Of a DNA stretch of 64,000 nucleotides, positions 19,853-27,984 are shown in pieces (position 1 is the first letter of the stretch; each line of letters opens with the position of its first letter). The notes beneath the pieces are model-generated. The model did not search any database and had not been told where the DNA came from. It saw only the letters and a list, made by a program, of their open reading frames with translations. The position numbers and the translations under genes are program-made. The stretch is taken from the NCBI RefSeq assembly GCF_008838325.1, contig NZ_CP042829.1, positions 124,001 through 188,000 on the forward strand. Direction: 5' to 3'. Origin of the DNA: Tepidiforma bonchosmolovskayae (lineage in GTDB: Bacteria > Chloroflexota > Dehalococcoidia > Tepidiformales > Tepidiformaceae).

Positions 19853-19929
19853 TGGCGACCCCGAGCGGATTCGAACCGCCGATCTCCACCTTGACAGGGT
19901 GGCATGTTAGACCACTACACCACGGGGCC
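19853..19929 (-). tRNA. tRNA-Asp (GUC)
   Basis: Anticodon stem CCACC/GGTGG with loop CTGTCAA gives GUC. Acceptor GGCCCCG pairs with CGGGGTC (one G-T), discriminator G as expected for aspartate, CCA encoded. Confidence 0.95.
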
Positions 19930-19937
19930 AGACTCGC

Positions 19938-20546
19938 TCATGGTACGGTCGTGCCGGCTCCCGGGCAAGCCGAGGCTGCCCCGGGGGCGCGGGCTTCGAG
20001 GAAGCCCCGGGCCGCGTCGAAGATGCGCCGGGCGACCGGTGCGCCGGGGCAGTGAGCCTCGACCGGGCGCCCCTCGAACTCGCCGTAGTAGCGCGTGAAG
20101 AGACTGTCGCGACCGGGAGCAAGCCGCGCAGACGCTTCCGCAAGGGCCGCCCGCTCGGCCGGACCCGGCGCCCAGCCGGGGCTGCCGTCATCGGTCCAGC
20201 AGCAGGAGGCGAGGAGCGCCTCGACGGAGTCGATGCCGACGCGAATGGCGGCGAGCCCGGCATCGGTAATCTCTCCGGCCTGGAGCGCATCCTCGAGCGC
20301 GCGGTCAGCAGCCGCGCGCCATGCCCGCACGCCGCCGATGCCCGGCGGAGCCAGGAGGTGGAGCGCTGCGGGAAGCGCGAGCGCGGGGATGCGGTCGACC
20401 GCATCCAGCACGGACCCGGGCAGCCCGGGTGGAACTTTCGAGAGGACGATACGGTCGCCATTGACCGCCGCAGGGCGCCGGCCGTGGCCCGGCCCGAGGA
20501 GACCCTCGAGCCAGGCTTCGAAGCCAGGAAGTTCAGCGGTGCTCAT
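19938..20546 (-). CDS. Hypothetical protein
   Basis: A 202-residue soluble, alanine-rich protein (MSTAELPGFEAWLEGLLGPG at the start) that I do not recognise. It contains a CCW pair in the middle (LLASCCWTDDG) and a tyrosine pair (RYYGEFEG). No signal peptide or membrane helix. ATG 20546 is chosen because translation upstream becomes low in coding character; no clear Shine-Dalgarno. It is on the same strand as, and about 190 bases after, the PanE-like gene. Codon usage matches neighbours, so it is probably real. Confidence 0.5.
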   Translation of the reverse strand: MSTAELPGFEAWLEGLLGPGHGRRPAAVNGDRIVLSKVPPGLPGSVLDAVDRIPALALPAALHLLAPPGIGGVRAWRAAADRALEDALQAGEITDAGLAAIRVGIDSVEALLASCCWTDDGSPGWAPGPAERAALAEASARLAPGRDSLFTRYYGEFEGRPVEAHCPGAPVARRIFDAARGFLEARAPGAASACPGAGTTVP

Positions 20547-20737
20547 CCCGGTACGCACCCGCAGCGCGCGGTGTTTCGCCTCGACGCCAGCGATGCAGAA
20601 CGGGACGGAGCCTGGGCTCCGGGTCTTTCGATCACATTCATTCGTGAGGGCCTCGCGACGGATGCCGCCGGCATCGTACACGCTCTTCGGCGACGCTGTG
20701 CAAATGTTTGGGCACGGGTGCAGCGTGGGAGTGCCGG

Positions 20738-21727
20738 CTAGCCCCCGGCGAGCATCCGCCGAAGGTCGCCGATGGTGGCGTGCGGGCCGTCGCCTCCAGC
20801 GGCAGCAATCCGGGTCGCGAGTTCCCGGACAAGGCGGTTCGCCGGGGTCGGGACGCCATGGAGCGCACCGAGCAGGACGATCTCGCCGTTAAGGTAGTCA
20901 ACTTCGGTGACGGTGTGTCCCCGTAGCACGCTCTGGAGCGTCGAACTCCCGGCCCGGCCTTCGCCCGCGACCGGTACCGAGCGGTAATGACGGGTGACAC
21001 GCTCGGCGTATTCGGCGGGGGAAACCGCGCGGATCCCGGCGGCCTGGTAGCAGGCCTCGCCTTCGGCGCGCAGCAGGGCAAGGAAATCGCCGACCTCGCC
21101 CCCTGCGCCCCAGGAGCTGGTCCCGAGGATGACATCGAGCCCGTTGCCCAGGTTCAGCAGCAGTTTGCGGTACTTGAGGGCCAGGGCATCGTCGACGGCC
21201 TCGCTGCGGAAGCCGGCGCCGTCGAGCGCGCCGCAAACAGCGCGAATCAGCGGGTCGGTGCCGCGCGGGTATCGCCCGGCATGGAGGCATCCGCTGAGCG
21301 GTGCCCCCGAGGCGAGGATGACCCCCGGCTCGAGGTGGGTGGCCGGGAGCGCGACGAGCATTGCGTAGACATCGGTAAACCGGCGTGCTGCGAGGCGCTC
21401 GTTCTCGACGCCGTTCTGCGCACAGACCACCGGAACCCTGCAGCCGGCCGCTCGTTCGAGTTCGGCGAGCGCGGCTGCGGTGTCCTGGGTCTTCATGCAG
21501 AGGAGGACGACGTCGTCAGCACGCCACACCACCTCTGCCGGGCTTCCCGCGGCCGGGATACGCAGCCGCCGTTCGCCCTCGGGCGTGCGGAACAGCAGGC
21601 CCTCTGAGCGGACCGCCTCGAGGTGCCTGCCCCGGCAGATGAGAACCACCTCGTGTCCGGCTTCGAACAGGCGGGCGCCGATGGTCCCTCCGACGGCGCC
21701 GGCACCGTAGACGACGAAGCGGGTCAC
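20738..21727 (-). CDS. panE: Ketopantoate reductase-like (PanE/ApbA) oxidoreductase
   Basis: A 329-residue NADP-dependent reductase family that turns 2-dehydropantoate into pantoate for coenzyme A. Rossmann GAGAVGGTIG at the N-terminus, R for NADP (ICRGRH), then MKTQD, AQNGVEN and the catalytic lysine region ALKYRKLLLN. ATG 21727 overlaps the DUF5317 stop (ATGA). The family includes enzymes for other 2-oxo acids, so pantoate synthesis is likely but not proven; no other pan gene is near. Confidence 0.8.
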   Translation of the reverse strand: MTRFVVYGAGAVGGTIGARLFEAGHEVVLICRGRHLEAVRSEGLLFRTPEGERRLRIPAAGSPAEVVWRADDVVLLCMKTQDTAAALAELERAAGCRVPVVCAQNGVENERLAARRFTDVYAMLVALPATHLEPGVILASGAPLSGCLHAGRYPRGTDPLIRAVCGALDGAGFRSEAVDDALALKYRKLLLNLGNGLDVILGTSSWGAGGEVGDFLALLRAEGEACYQAAGIRAVSPAEYAERVTRHYRSVPVAGEGRAGSSTLQSVLRGHTVTEVDYLNGEIVLLGALHGVPTPANRLVRELATRIAAAGGDGPHATIGDLRRMLAGG

Positions 21728-22287
21728 CGCTCGCTTCCCCCGGCGTGGTCAGCGGGAAGGTCGGCCGCCGGCCGGGGCACCGGGGCCGGCCGGAGCGCCT
21801 CGAAGGCGGCCTGCAGCACGATGAGGCCGAGCCCGGCGAAGAGAACGAAGTCGCCGAGGGAGTAGATGTTGGTCCCGTAGATCGGCAGGTCAACGATGTA
21901 GCGGTCGGAGAGCCAGAAGAAACGGATATCGTCGCGCCTGAGGACGACGTCTTTCCCGTGATTGGTCTGCCGGCCGATATCGGCTTCGGTGACCTCGGGG
22001 AAGGCTCCAGACCGCTCGAGGATTGCGTAGTCGATCGGCATCGCGCCGCCATGGGCGGTCATCGGGACGACGTTCAGCAGAATGCCGGCTGCGACGAGCC
22101 ATGCGCCCAGGAACCGGCGGAAATGAAGCGCAAGACCAGCAAGGGCGATCGTGGTGACGAGGAAGAGCAACCGCCGGGCGGCTCCGGCGGCGCCGTCGAG
22201 CGGCATGTACGAGATGGCGAGTTGCTGCGCGAGGAAGATGGCTGCAGCGACCCCCAGGACAGCAACATCGCCCGCATGGCGTTTCAC
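21724..22287 (-). CDS. DUF5317-family membrane protein
   Basis: A 187-residue protein with about four membrane helices (GVAAAIFLAQQLAI, LLFLVTTIALAGLAL, GAWLVAAGILLNVVP, GDFVLFAGLGLIVLQAAF). The GGAMPIDY and NIYSLGDF signatures match DUF5317, whose function is unknown. A soluble loop of about 60 residues separates helices 3 and 4. It begins 55 bases after the 29-residue peptide gene on the same strand and overlaps the PanE-like gene, so the three are probably co-transcribed. Confidence 0.7.
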   Translation of the reverse strand: MKRHAGDVAVLGVAAAIFLAQQLAISYMPLDGAAGAARRLLFLVTTIALAGLALHFRRFLGAWLVAAGILLNVVPMTAHGGAMPIDYAILERSGAFPEVTEADIGRQTNHGKDVVLRRDDIRFFWLSDRYIVDLPIYGTNIYSLGDFVLFAGLGLIVLQAAFEALRPAPVPRPAADLPADHAGGSER

Positions 22288-22319
22288 GCGGGCGATTGTC
22301 GCGAATTTCCTGACCGGCT

Positions 22320-22339
22320 GCAGGGGCTGTTCCCCCTGC
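22320..22339 (-). terminator. Stem-loop between the small peptide gene and DUF5317
   Basis: GCAGGGG/CCCCTGC with a 6-base loop, 3 bases after the peptide stop codon. No T-run on the minus strand, so it could be a weak terminator, an mRNA stabiliser or an attenuator. Confidence 0.45.
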
Positions 22340-22342
22340 GGA

Positions 22343-22432
22343 CTACCAGGACTGATAGGGGGCCGCGCCAGCGAGGGCGATGATGGCGAGCGCCGAAACG
22401 GAGATGGCGAGCGAAACGAGGCGGCGAGTCAC
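22343..22432 (-). CDS. 29-residue secreted-type micro-peptide
   Basis: A reading frame with a good GGAGGA Shine-Dalgarno 8-9 bases before GTG 22432. The product starts MTRR (positive), has a hydrophobic run of about 18 residues, then an AGA motif and the tail APYQSW. This is the plan of a signal-peptide precursor releasing a six-residue C-terminal peptide, as in Gram-positive peptide pheromones; it could alternatively be a single-helix membrane peptide or a leader peptide. It follows the 1057-residue TPR/BTAD regulator by 90 bases on the same strand. A palindrome (22486-22502) lies 54 bases before the start. Confidence 0.55.
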   Translation of the reverse strand: MTRRLVSLAISVSALAIIALAGAAPYQSW

Positions 22433-22485
22433 GAGCGGGTTCCTCCAGGACCGTGTTGTCGGGCCCGAAGGTAAGCACCCGGTTA

Positions 22486-22502
22486 TCGCGAAATTCTCGC
22501 GA
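22486..22502. promoter_or_regulatory. Palindrome TCGCGA-AATTC-TCGCGA upstream of the micro-peptide gene
   Basis: Six-base inverted arms with a 5-base centre. Leftwards, an extended -10-like TGcTTACCT follows (hexamer about 22475-22470), putting the palindrome around the -35, the usual position for an activator. A related AATTCGCGA half-site lies near 22300, upstream of DUF5317. Confidence 0.5.
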
Positions 22503-22522
22503 GCTACGCGACCGGCCCCGGA

Positions 22523-25500
22523 TTACACCGCTACGCCGGCTGCGATGGCCGCGCGCAGTTCGAAGAAGCGCTCGGGCAGGGGCTCGCCCAGCTCCTGCTC
22601 GTACAGCTCGGCGTACTGGTCGATGAAGTGCAGCGCCTGAACCGCCTGCCCCGCGCGGCTCCGGTAGCGGGCGAGTTCGTAGGCGGCCTCCTCGTTGAAG
22701 CGATCGTTGCGGAGGATGCGTTCGAGGCAGAGAACGGCGGACTCGAAATCGTTCCGCGCGGCGAAGTACCCGGCGAGGGCGGCAAGGGAAGCGTGCGCGG
22801 CCTCGTGCAGGCGCGTGCGGACGCCGGCCGCCCATTCTGACTCGAACACCTCCGCAAACGGACCCTCGTAGAGCTCGAGCGCCTCCTGGAAGGCGAGGGC
22901 CCGCTCCTTGCTGCCGGGCTGCGCCCGGTGGGCCCGCTCGACGGCAGCCTCGAACTTCTCGACGTCCCATTCGAACTGGCCCTCCGGGTTCAGGAGATAC
23001 GCACCGTCCTGCTTGACGACGCAATCCTGGTAGAGGGCCCGGCGGACCCGGTAGAGGTTGGAGTGGAAGGCGGAGTTGCACTTCTCCCGAGGCAGCTCGG
23101 GATAGAGCATCTCAACCGCCTGCTCCTTGCGAATGCCATCGCGGTGCGCCAGGAGGAGGAAGAAGAGCTCCTTCGCGCGGACGCTGGCCCACTGCTCGTC
23201 GCTCACCTGCCGCCCGCCGACCGTGACCGCCACGCGCCCGAGGCTCCGCGCCACCACGCGGGGGAACCGGCCAGTGCCGGGCTCGGCATTGGGTTCGGCG
23301 GCATCGCCGCTGACGAGGAAGCTCTGGCGCTCGAGGATGTCGCGGAACCAGCGCCCCGCAGCGGGGCGGGAGGCAGCCCACTGGGCGAACATCGGGTTCT
23401 CGCGGACGAGGGGGATGAGGGACTGCGTCATCCAGGGCTGGCGGATCGCTTCAGCGCACTTCGCGAGCGACTCCTGGGCCTCGGCGCGCCGGTTCGCGCG
23501 GAACTGGGCCATGGCAACCCGGTACCAGCCAGCAGCCGCCATCGGTGCGACATCCATCTGCTCGAACGCCTCGGCGGCTTCACGGGCGAGCGAGACCGCT
23601 GAGGCGGCATTCCCGGCGGCAAGGTCGACGGCGGCCTGGCGAAGCCGGCAGTACGCGATTTCGTAGGGGTTGCCCGAAGCAAGCGCCACGAGCATTGCCC
23701 GGCGTGCGAAGAAGTCGGCCTGCTGGAGGTCGCCCTGGCCGAGGTACGCCGCGGAGAGGCCGCCGATCGCGAGGGCCGCGAGGGTCTCATCGAGGGCCTC
23801 GTTCGCGCAGATGCGAATGGCTTCCTCGAAATGCTCCTGAGCCTTCCGGAAGTGCCCGAGGGCGAGTTCGGCATCGCCGAGGGAGCCGGTGGCGTAGGCG
23901 ACGTTCCGGCGGTTGCCGCAGGCGATGCCTTCGGCCACGGCCTCTTCGAGGACGGCGACGGCGCTGCGGAAGTCGCCGGCGTCGAGATGTGCCATCCCGA
24001 GGTTGTTCAAGGTCCAGCCAAGGTTGGACGAGCGCCCGAGAGCACGCCAGCCCTGCGCTGCCCGGGTGAGCATCGTTACGGCAGCTGGCGCGTCGCCGTG
24101 CATGGCGAGGGCCTGGCCGAGCGTCGAACGGGCGAGCAGGTCGAGCGGCGAGACCTGGTGCCGCTCCGCCTCGTCGATGGCCAGGCGGAGGAGCTCTTCA
24201 GCGCGCTGGAAGTTCCGGGTGACGCTCAGCTCGATTTCGGCGCGCTGGAAGACCACTTCGGCGCGGAGGGCCGCATCGCCGGACCAGTCGATGGCACGGA
24301 GGTGTTCGGCCTCGGCAAGCAGCTCCTCGTGTCGGCCGAGGAGGCGGAGAGCACGCAGGCGGGCAAGGTGCGCATGAATGCGGACCGCCCCGCGGGCATC
24401 GGGGGCACCCAGGACCAGGGCCGCAAGGCGGAGGGCCTCCTCAGGGTCACCGACGTGCGCCTCGACCCGGGCCTTGAGGGCCTGAAGAAGCGGGTCCCGC
24501 TCGAGCGTGGCATGTCCCAGGGCCGCGAACGCCTCCTTCAGGAGGGAGAAGGAGCCGCGAATGATCAGGTGGTGCCCGTGGCGGGCCAGCAGCCCGGCGA
24601 GCTGCAGCTCCGTGCCCTGGCTCCGGGCCAGCTCCACTGCCTCGGCGTACCGCCCCATCCTGGTGAGGGAGGCAAGCACCTCTTCCATGGCGGCCTGGAA
24701 GCCGTCAGGGTCGGCCGCAGCAAAATCTTCGGCGATGAACTGGCGCAGAAGAGGATTCAGGCGGAACTCACGGGGCGAGAGGTGTTCGCAAAGAAAATCG
24801 CGCCGGCTCAGCCATGCGACGAGGTCCCGCCAGGCGCGGAGGCCGAACTCGATTTCGACGAAGGAGCGCTCAATCGAGGGCTGAAGCGCCAGGCGGTGGA
24901 GCACCTGGCGGAGGTCGGCGGGGACGCGGGCCCAGACTTCGCTGGCGAGGTACCGATGGAAATCGGCGGCGGAAACCCCCGAGACGGCATCGCCGGCAAG
25001 CGTGGCCATGACGCCGACCGGCCAGCCCCCGGTCTGCTCGAGGACCTGCCCCGGGTCCAACCGGGCGCCGGTCACCTCGATGGCGGCACGAACCTCGTCG
25101 GCCGAGAAGGCGAGTACGGAGGCATCGATGACCGTCACCTCGCCAGTCGCGACCCGCTCGTTGATGGCCGGGAGGAACGGGAGTTCGCGGCCGACCAGCA
25201 CGACCTCGTGTCCGTCGCTCATCGCTTCGATCAGCCAGCCGAGGAGCTGGAGGGACTCGTGCGAGTCGGCGAGTTCGTGCACGTTGTCGATGACGAGAAG
25301 AAGCGGGCGCGGCGTCGAGGCGGAGACGTCGTGGACAGCGGCTCCGATGTATGCCTGCAGGTCGCTCAGCCGGAGGGCGGTCGGCGGAGGGGGAGCAAGC
25401 CGGTTGCGGTAGAGCGCGCAGCCGAGCTGGTGGGCGAGCGCCTCGGGCGCGTGGGCCGTGCTGTCGAGCGACACCCACCGCGGTTCGTAGTCGACTTCTT

Positions 25501-25696
25501 CGAGCGCGAGGGCCACGGCAGTCGACTTGCCGAAGCCGGCGGGAGCGATAACCGCGATCACGCCGTTCCCGATCGCTTCGTGGATGCGGGCCACGACCGC
25601 GGGCCGGGCAACCAGGCGCCGGGGGAGACGCGGCACGGCGATCCGCCCACCAGGGTTTGCCCGTGGCCGCGTGGAGGTCGTGAGTGTTGCCGTCAT
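22523..25696 (-). CDS. Large STAND ATPase/TPR transcriptional regulator with C-terminal winged helix and BTAD domain
   Basis: A 1057-residue signal-transduction regulator. MalT-like NTPase at the N-terminus (Walker A APAGFGKST, about 51-59; Walker B LLLVIDNVHEL, about 135), helical region, then about 450 residues of TPR repeats (for example LGWTLNNLGMAHLDAGDFRSAVAVLEEA), then an OmpR-type winged helix (VRAKELFFLLLAHRDG, about 880) and a BTAD domain at the end. STAND proteins switch on when the TPR region binds a ligand. ATG 25696 has AGGA close upstream; TTG 25708 is an alternative. The micro-peptide gene next to it is a possible ligand source. Confidence 0.85.
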   Translation of the reverse strand: MTATLTTSTRPRANPGGRIAVPRLPRRLVARPAVVARIHEAIGNGVIAVIAPAGFGKSTAVALALEEVDYEPRWVSLDSTAHAPEALAHQLGCALYRNRLAPPPPTALRLSDLQAYIGAAVHDVSASTPRPLLLVIDNVHELADSHESLQLLGWLIEAMSDGHEVVLVGRELPFLPAINERVATGEVTVIDASVLAFSADEVRAAIEVTGARLDPGQVLEQTGGWPVGVMATLAGDAVSGVSAADFHRYLASEVWARVPADLRQVLHRLALQPSIERSFVEIEFGLRAWRDLVAWLSRRDFLCEHLSPREFRLNPLLRQFIAEDFAAADPDGFQAAMEEVLASLTRMGRYAEAVELARSQGTELQLAGLLARHGHHLIIRGSFSLLKEAFAALGHATLERDPLLQALKARVEAHVGDPEEALRLAALVLGAPDARGAVRIHAHLARLRALRLLGRHEELLAEAEHLRAIDWSGDAALRAEVVFQRAEIELSVTRNFQRAEELLRLAIDEAERHQVSPLDLLARSTLGQALAMHGDAPAAVTMLTRAAQGWRALGRSSNLGWTLNNLGMAHLDAGDFRSAVAVLEEAVAEGIACGNRRNVAYATGSLGDAELALGHFRKAQEHFEEAIRICANEALDETLAALAIGGLSAAYLGQGDLQQADFFARRAMLVALASGNPYEIAYCRLRQAAVDLAAGNAASAVSLAREAAEAFEQMDVAPMAAAGWYRVAMAQFRANRRAEAQESLAKCAEAIRQPWMTQSLIPLVRENPMFAQWAASRPAAGRWFRDILERQSFLVSGDAAEPNAEPGTGRFPRVVARSLGRVAVTVGGRQVSDEQWASVRAKELFFLLLAHRDGIRKEQAVEMLYPELPREKCNSAFHSNLYRVRRALYQDCVVKQDGAYLLNPEGQFEWDVEKFEAAVERAHRAQPGSKERALAFQEALELYEGPFAEVFESEWAAGVRTRLHEAAHASLAALAGYFAARNDFESAVLCLERILRNDRFNEEAAYELARYRSRAGQAVQALHFIDQYAELYEQELGEPLPERFFELRAAIAAGVAV

Positions 25697-25745
25697 GTTC
25701 CTGCGCAATGGTACGCCGGCAAACGGCTGGTCGCCAGACAGTTCC

Positions 25746-25778
25746 GGTTGACGTTCATCGTCGACCGGGTGTTATGGT
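25746..25778 (+). promoter_or_regulatory. Predicted promoter of the CAP-like gene, overlapped by an inverted repeat
   Basis: -35 TTGACG (25748-25753) and extended -10 TGtTATGGT (hexamer 25773-25778) with a 19-base spacer. The inverted repeat GGTTGACG-ttcat-CGTCGACC (25746-25766) covers the -35, so a repressor could block it. It lies in the space shared with the divergent regulator. Confidence 0.45.
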
Positions 25779-25806
25779 GAGGGCGCCAGCGCCCCCGCTG
25801 TTGGTG

Positions 25807-26745
25807 ATGCACATGCGATGGTTGTTCCTGCCTGCGCTCGTTGCCGGGGCGGCCCTGCTCGCTGCCGCTGCCGCCCTCGAGGCGCCGGCCAGGGCGGCGG
25901 GACCTTGCGGCACCAGTCACGACGCCCTCGACACCGAGGAAATGCAGTTCATCCAGCTCGTTCAGGCGTGGCGGGACCAGCACGTCTCGCCGTCGACGCC
26001 GCTCCAGGTTTCGGGCGCCCTGAACGCCGCCGCGGCATGGTTCGCGCAGTGGCAGGTCGACAACGGCGCGCCGGGCGGCCACACCGATGGTCTCGGACGG
26101 TCCTGGCCGCAGCGGGCCCTCGACTGCGGCTATTCGGGCACGACCTCGTCGGGTACGCCCTACGCGTACGGGAGCGGCGAGGGCATCCGTGCGTACGCGG
26201 CGAGCCAGCCGCTGGTCATCAGCGCGGCCCAGGCGGCAGCGGACATCACCTACCCGGGGAGCGGCGTCTGGGCGTCGACGCCTTCGTCGTCGCTCCCGTT
26301 CAAGTGCGTTGGGGCGGCCCGGGCATCCAGCACCGATGGCAAGCGAGTCGCCTGGGTCATCGTGATCGCGCAGTACCCCGCGAACCAGCCGTGCCCGGGA
26401 GCAGCGACCCTGCCACCGGCCTCGCCGAGCGTCACCTCGACGCCGACCCCGACCCCGACGCCGACGGCCACGCCGTCACCGACGCCCACGCCGGGCCCGC
26501 GGGGCGACGGCGCGTCGGTCACGATCTGGCAGGGGTGGAACCTGGTGATGCTCCCAGCCGGGCCGGTCGAGCAGGTGCTCGCCAGGGCTTCGGGATGCTA
26601 CGCGGCGGTGTACCGGTTCGACGGCGTGCAGTGGCGGAGGTACATCCCGGGGGCACCGGGGTATGTCAATTCGCTGCATGTGCTCGACGGCGGGCCGGTC
26701 TGGGTCGCCGGCACCGCGGCCAACTGCGGACTGGTCCTGCTCTGA
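25807..26745 (+). CDS. Secreted CAP-like (SCP/PR1) protein with Pro/Thr linker
   Basis: About 312 residues. Signal peptide (LFLPALVAGAALLAAAAAL) ending APARA, then a CAP-like domain (FIQLVQAWRDQH, then GGHTDGLGRSWPQRALDCGY and SGEGIRAY) with paired cysteines, a linker of TPTPT repeats, and a C-terminal domain of about 80 residues (IWQGWNLVMLPAG to TAANCGLVLL) seen in other secreted Chloroflexota proteins. Function unknown; export is clear. Start is uncertain between ATG 25774, 25807 and 25813, none with a Shine-Dalgarno; 25807 is used because 25774 lies in the -10 box. Confidence 0.65.
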   Translation: MHMRWLFLPALVAGAALLAAAAALEAPARAAGPCGTSHDALDTEEMQFIQLVQAWRDQHVSPSTPLQVSGALNAAAAWFAQWQVDNGAPGGHTDGLGRSWPQRALDCGYSGTTSSGTPYAYGSGEGIRAYAASQPLVISAAQAAADITYPGSGVWASTPSSSLPFKCVGAARASSTDGKRVAWVIVIAQYPANQPCPGAATLPPASPSVTSTPTPTPTPTATPSPTPTPGPRGDGASVTIWQGWNLVMLPAGPVEQVLARASGCYAAVYRFDGVQWRRYIPGAPGYVNSLHVLDGGPVWVAGTAANCGLVLL

Positions 26746-26757
26746 CGCGGGGATGGG

Positions 26758-26943
26758 CTAGAGGGAGCCGGGGAGCACCGTAAACCCGGGGGAGTTCGCG
26801 ATGGCCTGGCCGAGCGTCGCCAGGGCAGCGACGCACACGAGGGCGATGAGGGCGAGGATGAGGGCGTACTCGGCCAGTCCCTGCCCTTCTTCGCGGGCGT
26901 GCGAAGCGGCGCAGGCAGCGAGCCACGTAGCGAGTCGTTTCAT
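26758..26943 (-). CDS. Flp/Fap-type pilin
   Basis: A 61-residue prepilin. EEGQGLAEYALILALIALVC is the Flp signature: a glycine cleavage site before LAEY, a conserved glutamate at +4 and tyrosine, and a hydrophobic stem. Flp pilins are cut by a TadV-type peptidase and assembled by Tad machinery for adhesion. No tad genes are in this window, so the pilin is separated from its machine. Its tail ends NSPGFTVLPGSL. ATG is preceded by a G-run rather than a strong Shine-Dalgarno. Confidence 0.88.
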   Translation of the reverse strand: MKRLATWLAACAASHAREEGQGLAEYALILALIALVCVAALATLGQAIANSPGFTVLPGSL

Positions 26944-27046
26944 GCAGGCAAACCCCCGGGTAGTCTCTCCCTGCAGAGAAGTTCGGCCCTTCGCGACGGT
27001 TGGAGCCGGGCGGGGCCGGGAGAGATTGCGTAACGCAGCCGTGAAC

Positions 27047-27066
27047 CCGGTTTACCCGGGGTTTAC
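27047..27066 (-). repeat. Tandem GTAAACC-type sites upstream of the pilin gene
   Basis: Leftwards GTAAACCCCGG (27066-27056) and GTAAACCGG (27055-27047) lie end to end about 105 bases before the pilin ATG. The same core, GGTAAACCCGG, adjoins the -35 of the propeller operon (15089-15079). They may be sites for one regulator. Confidence 0.4.
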
Positions 27067-27978
27067 ATCAACCGGGGCGGAGTAAGCCCGGAGCGCTGCC
27101 GCCACCGCAAGCGGGACATCGGTGATAACCGTGGCCGCGCCGGCGGCCCACAGCCGCTCGAGCGTCGCCTGCACCGGGTCGCGCTCCTTCAGCGTCCATG
27201 CAGCGAGTTCGATGCCGTACCGGGCCAGCTCGTCACCGAGCGCAATGCCGAGGTCGGCGATTCGGAACACCGTGCCGATGTCGACCATCCACTCGATGGC
27301 CGCCGGCACGAGGCCACGCAGCTCCTCGAAACGGGCTTCGAGGTACTGCTGCGGGGTGGTGTAGGGATTCCGGGCAAGCGGTGAATCGTCCCAGAAGCCG
27401 TGGATGCCGCGCTGCCGCGGATACGGCGCCTGGCGCCGGCCGGGCGTGTAGTTCAGGAAGAGGGTCGGGTCAAAGGCAACCGGGACGCGCGACAACTTGC
27501 GCAGGTTCCACGGCGACTGGGAGCCGACGACCACCTGCGACGCGACGGGAGCGAGGGCCTGTTCGAGCCGCTCCACGCGGGAGGGCGAAATCGGGCGATT
27601 CAGCTTCAAATCGACCTGCAGCACAGTCGACGAGCCCCGGATCGCATCGATGACCTCTTCGAGCAGCGCAAGGCTTTCGCCGGTGGAGCGGTAGGTGACC
27701 GCCCGGAGTGCGAACGTGGTGTGGTCGGACACGCGGCCGGCCCCGGTGGTTTGCGCATCGAGCGAGGCGTCGTGGAAACAGACCAGGCCGTCATCGGCGG
27801 CGAAGCGGACGTCGACCTCGAGGCGGGGAACGCCGGCTGCGACGCATTCGCGGACGGCTTCGAGCGAGTTGGGCGCATGGGCGCCTGAGAGGGCCGCCGA
27901 GTGGCAGCAGACGGTCCGCCGCCGGCCCGCGACCTCGGGCAGCAATGCGAGCCGCAACCCTTCGTCGTCGACGTCCAC
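27052..27978 (-). CDS. Glycerophosphodiester phosphodiesterase-like protein with altered active site
   Basis: A 308-residue TIM-barrel-like protein of the GDPD family. The usual first motif HRG is CHSAA, and PENT is APNSLEA, so the arginine and the glutamate of the metal site seem lost, while EVDV and FHD are kept (RLEVDVRF, LVCFHDASLD). VLQVDLKLN and the C-terminal AAWTLKERDPVQATLE and VITDVP fit the family. It may have another substrate or be a binding protein. GTG 27978 lies 6 bases after a -10 hexamer, suggesting a leaderless mRNA. Confidence 0.72.
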   Translation of the reverse strand: MDVDDEGLRLALLPEVAGRRRTVCCHSAALSGAHAPNSLEAVRECVAAGVPRLEVDVRFAADDGLVCFHDASLDAQTTGAGRVSDHTTFALRAVTYRSTGESLALLEEVIDAIRGSSTVLQVDLKLNRPISPSRVERLEQALAPVASQVVVGSQSPWNLRKLSRVPVAFDPTLFLNYTPGRRQAPYPRQRGIHGFWDDSPLARNPYTTPQQYLEARFEELRGLVPAAIEWMVDIGTVFRIADLGIALGDELARYGIELAAWTLKERDPVQATLERLWAAGAATVITDVPLAVAAALRAYSAPVDVNPG

Positions 27979-27984
27979 GGATTC

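Noticed and set aside
19815-19929. tRNA-Asp as an attachment site for an integrated element
   Set aside because: No integrase, no repeated tRNA 3' end and no phage-like genes were seen nearby.
23831-25780. A 649-codon plus-strand frame opposite the TPR/BTAD regulator
   Set aside because: Antisense shadow; the minus strand shows Walker motifs, TPRs and a winged helix.
26430-26500. Tandem ACGCCGACC-type repeats
   Set aside because: They encode the Pro/Thr linker of the CAP-like protein; not a CRISPR or mobile repeat. A similar repeat at 31720-31940 is the kinase tail.
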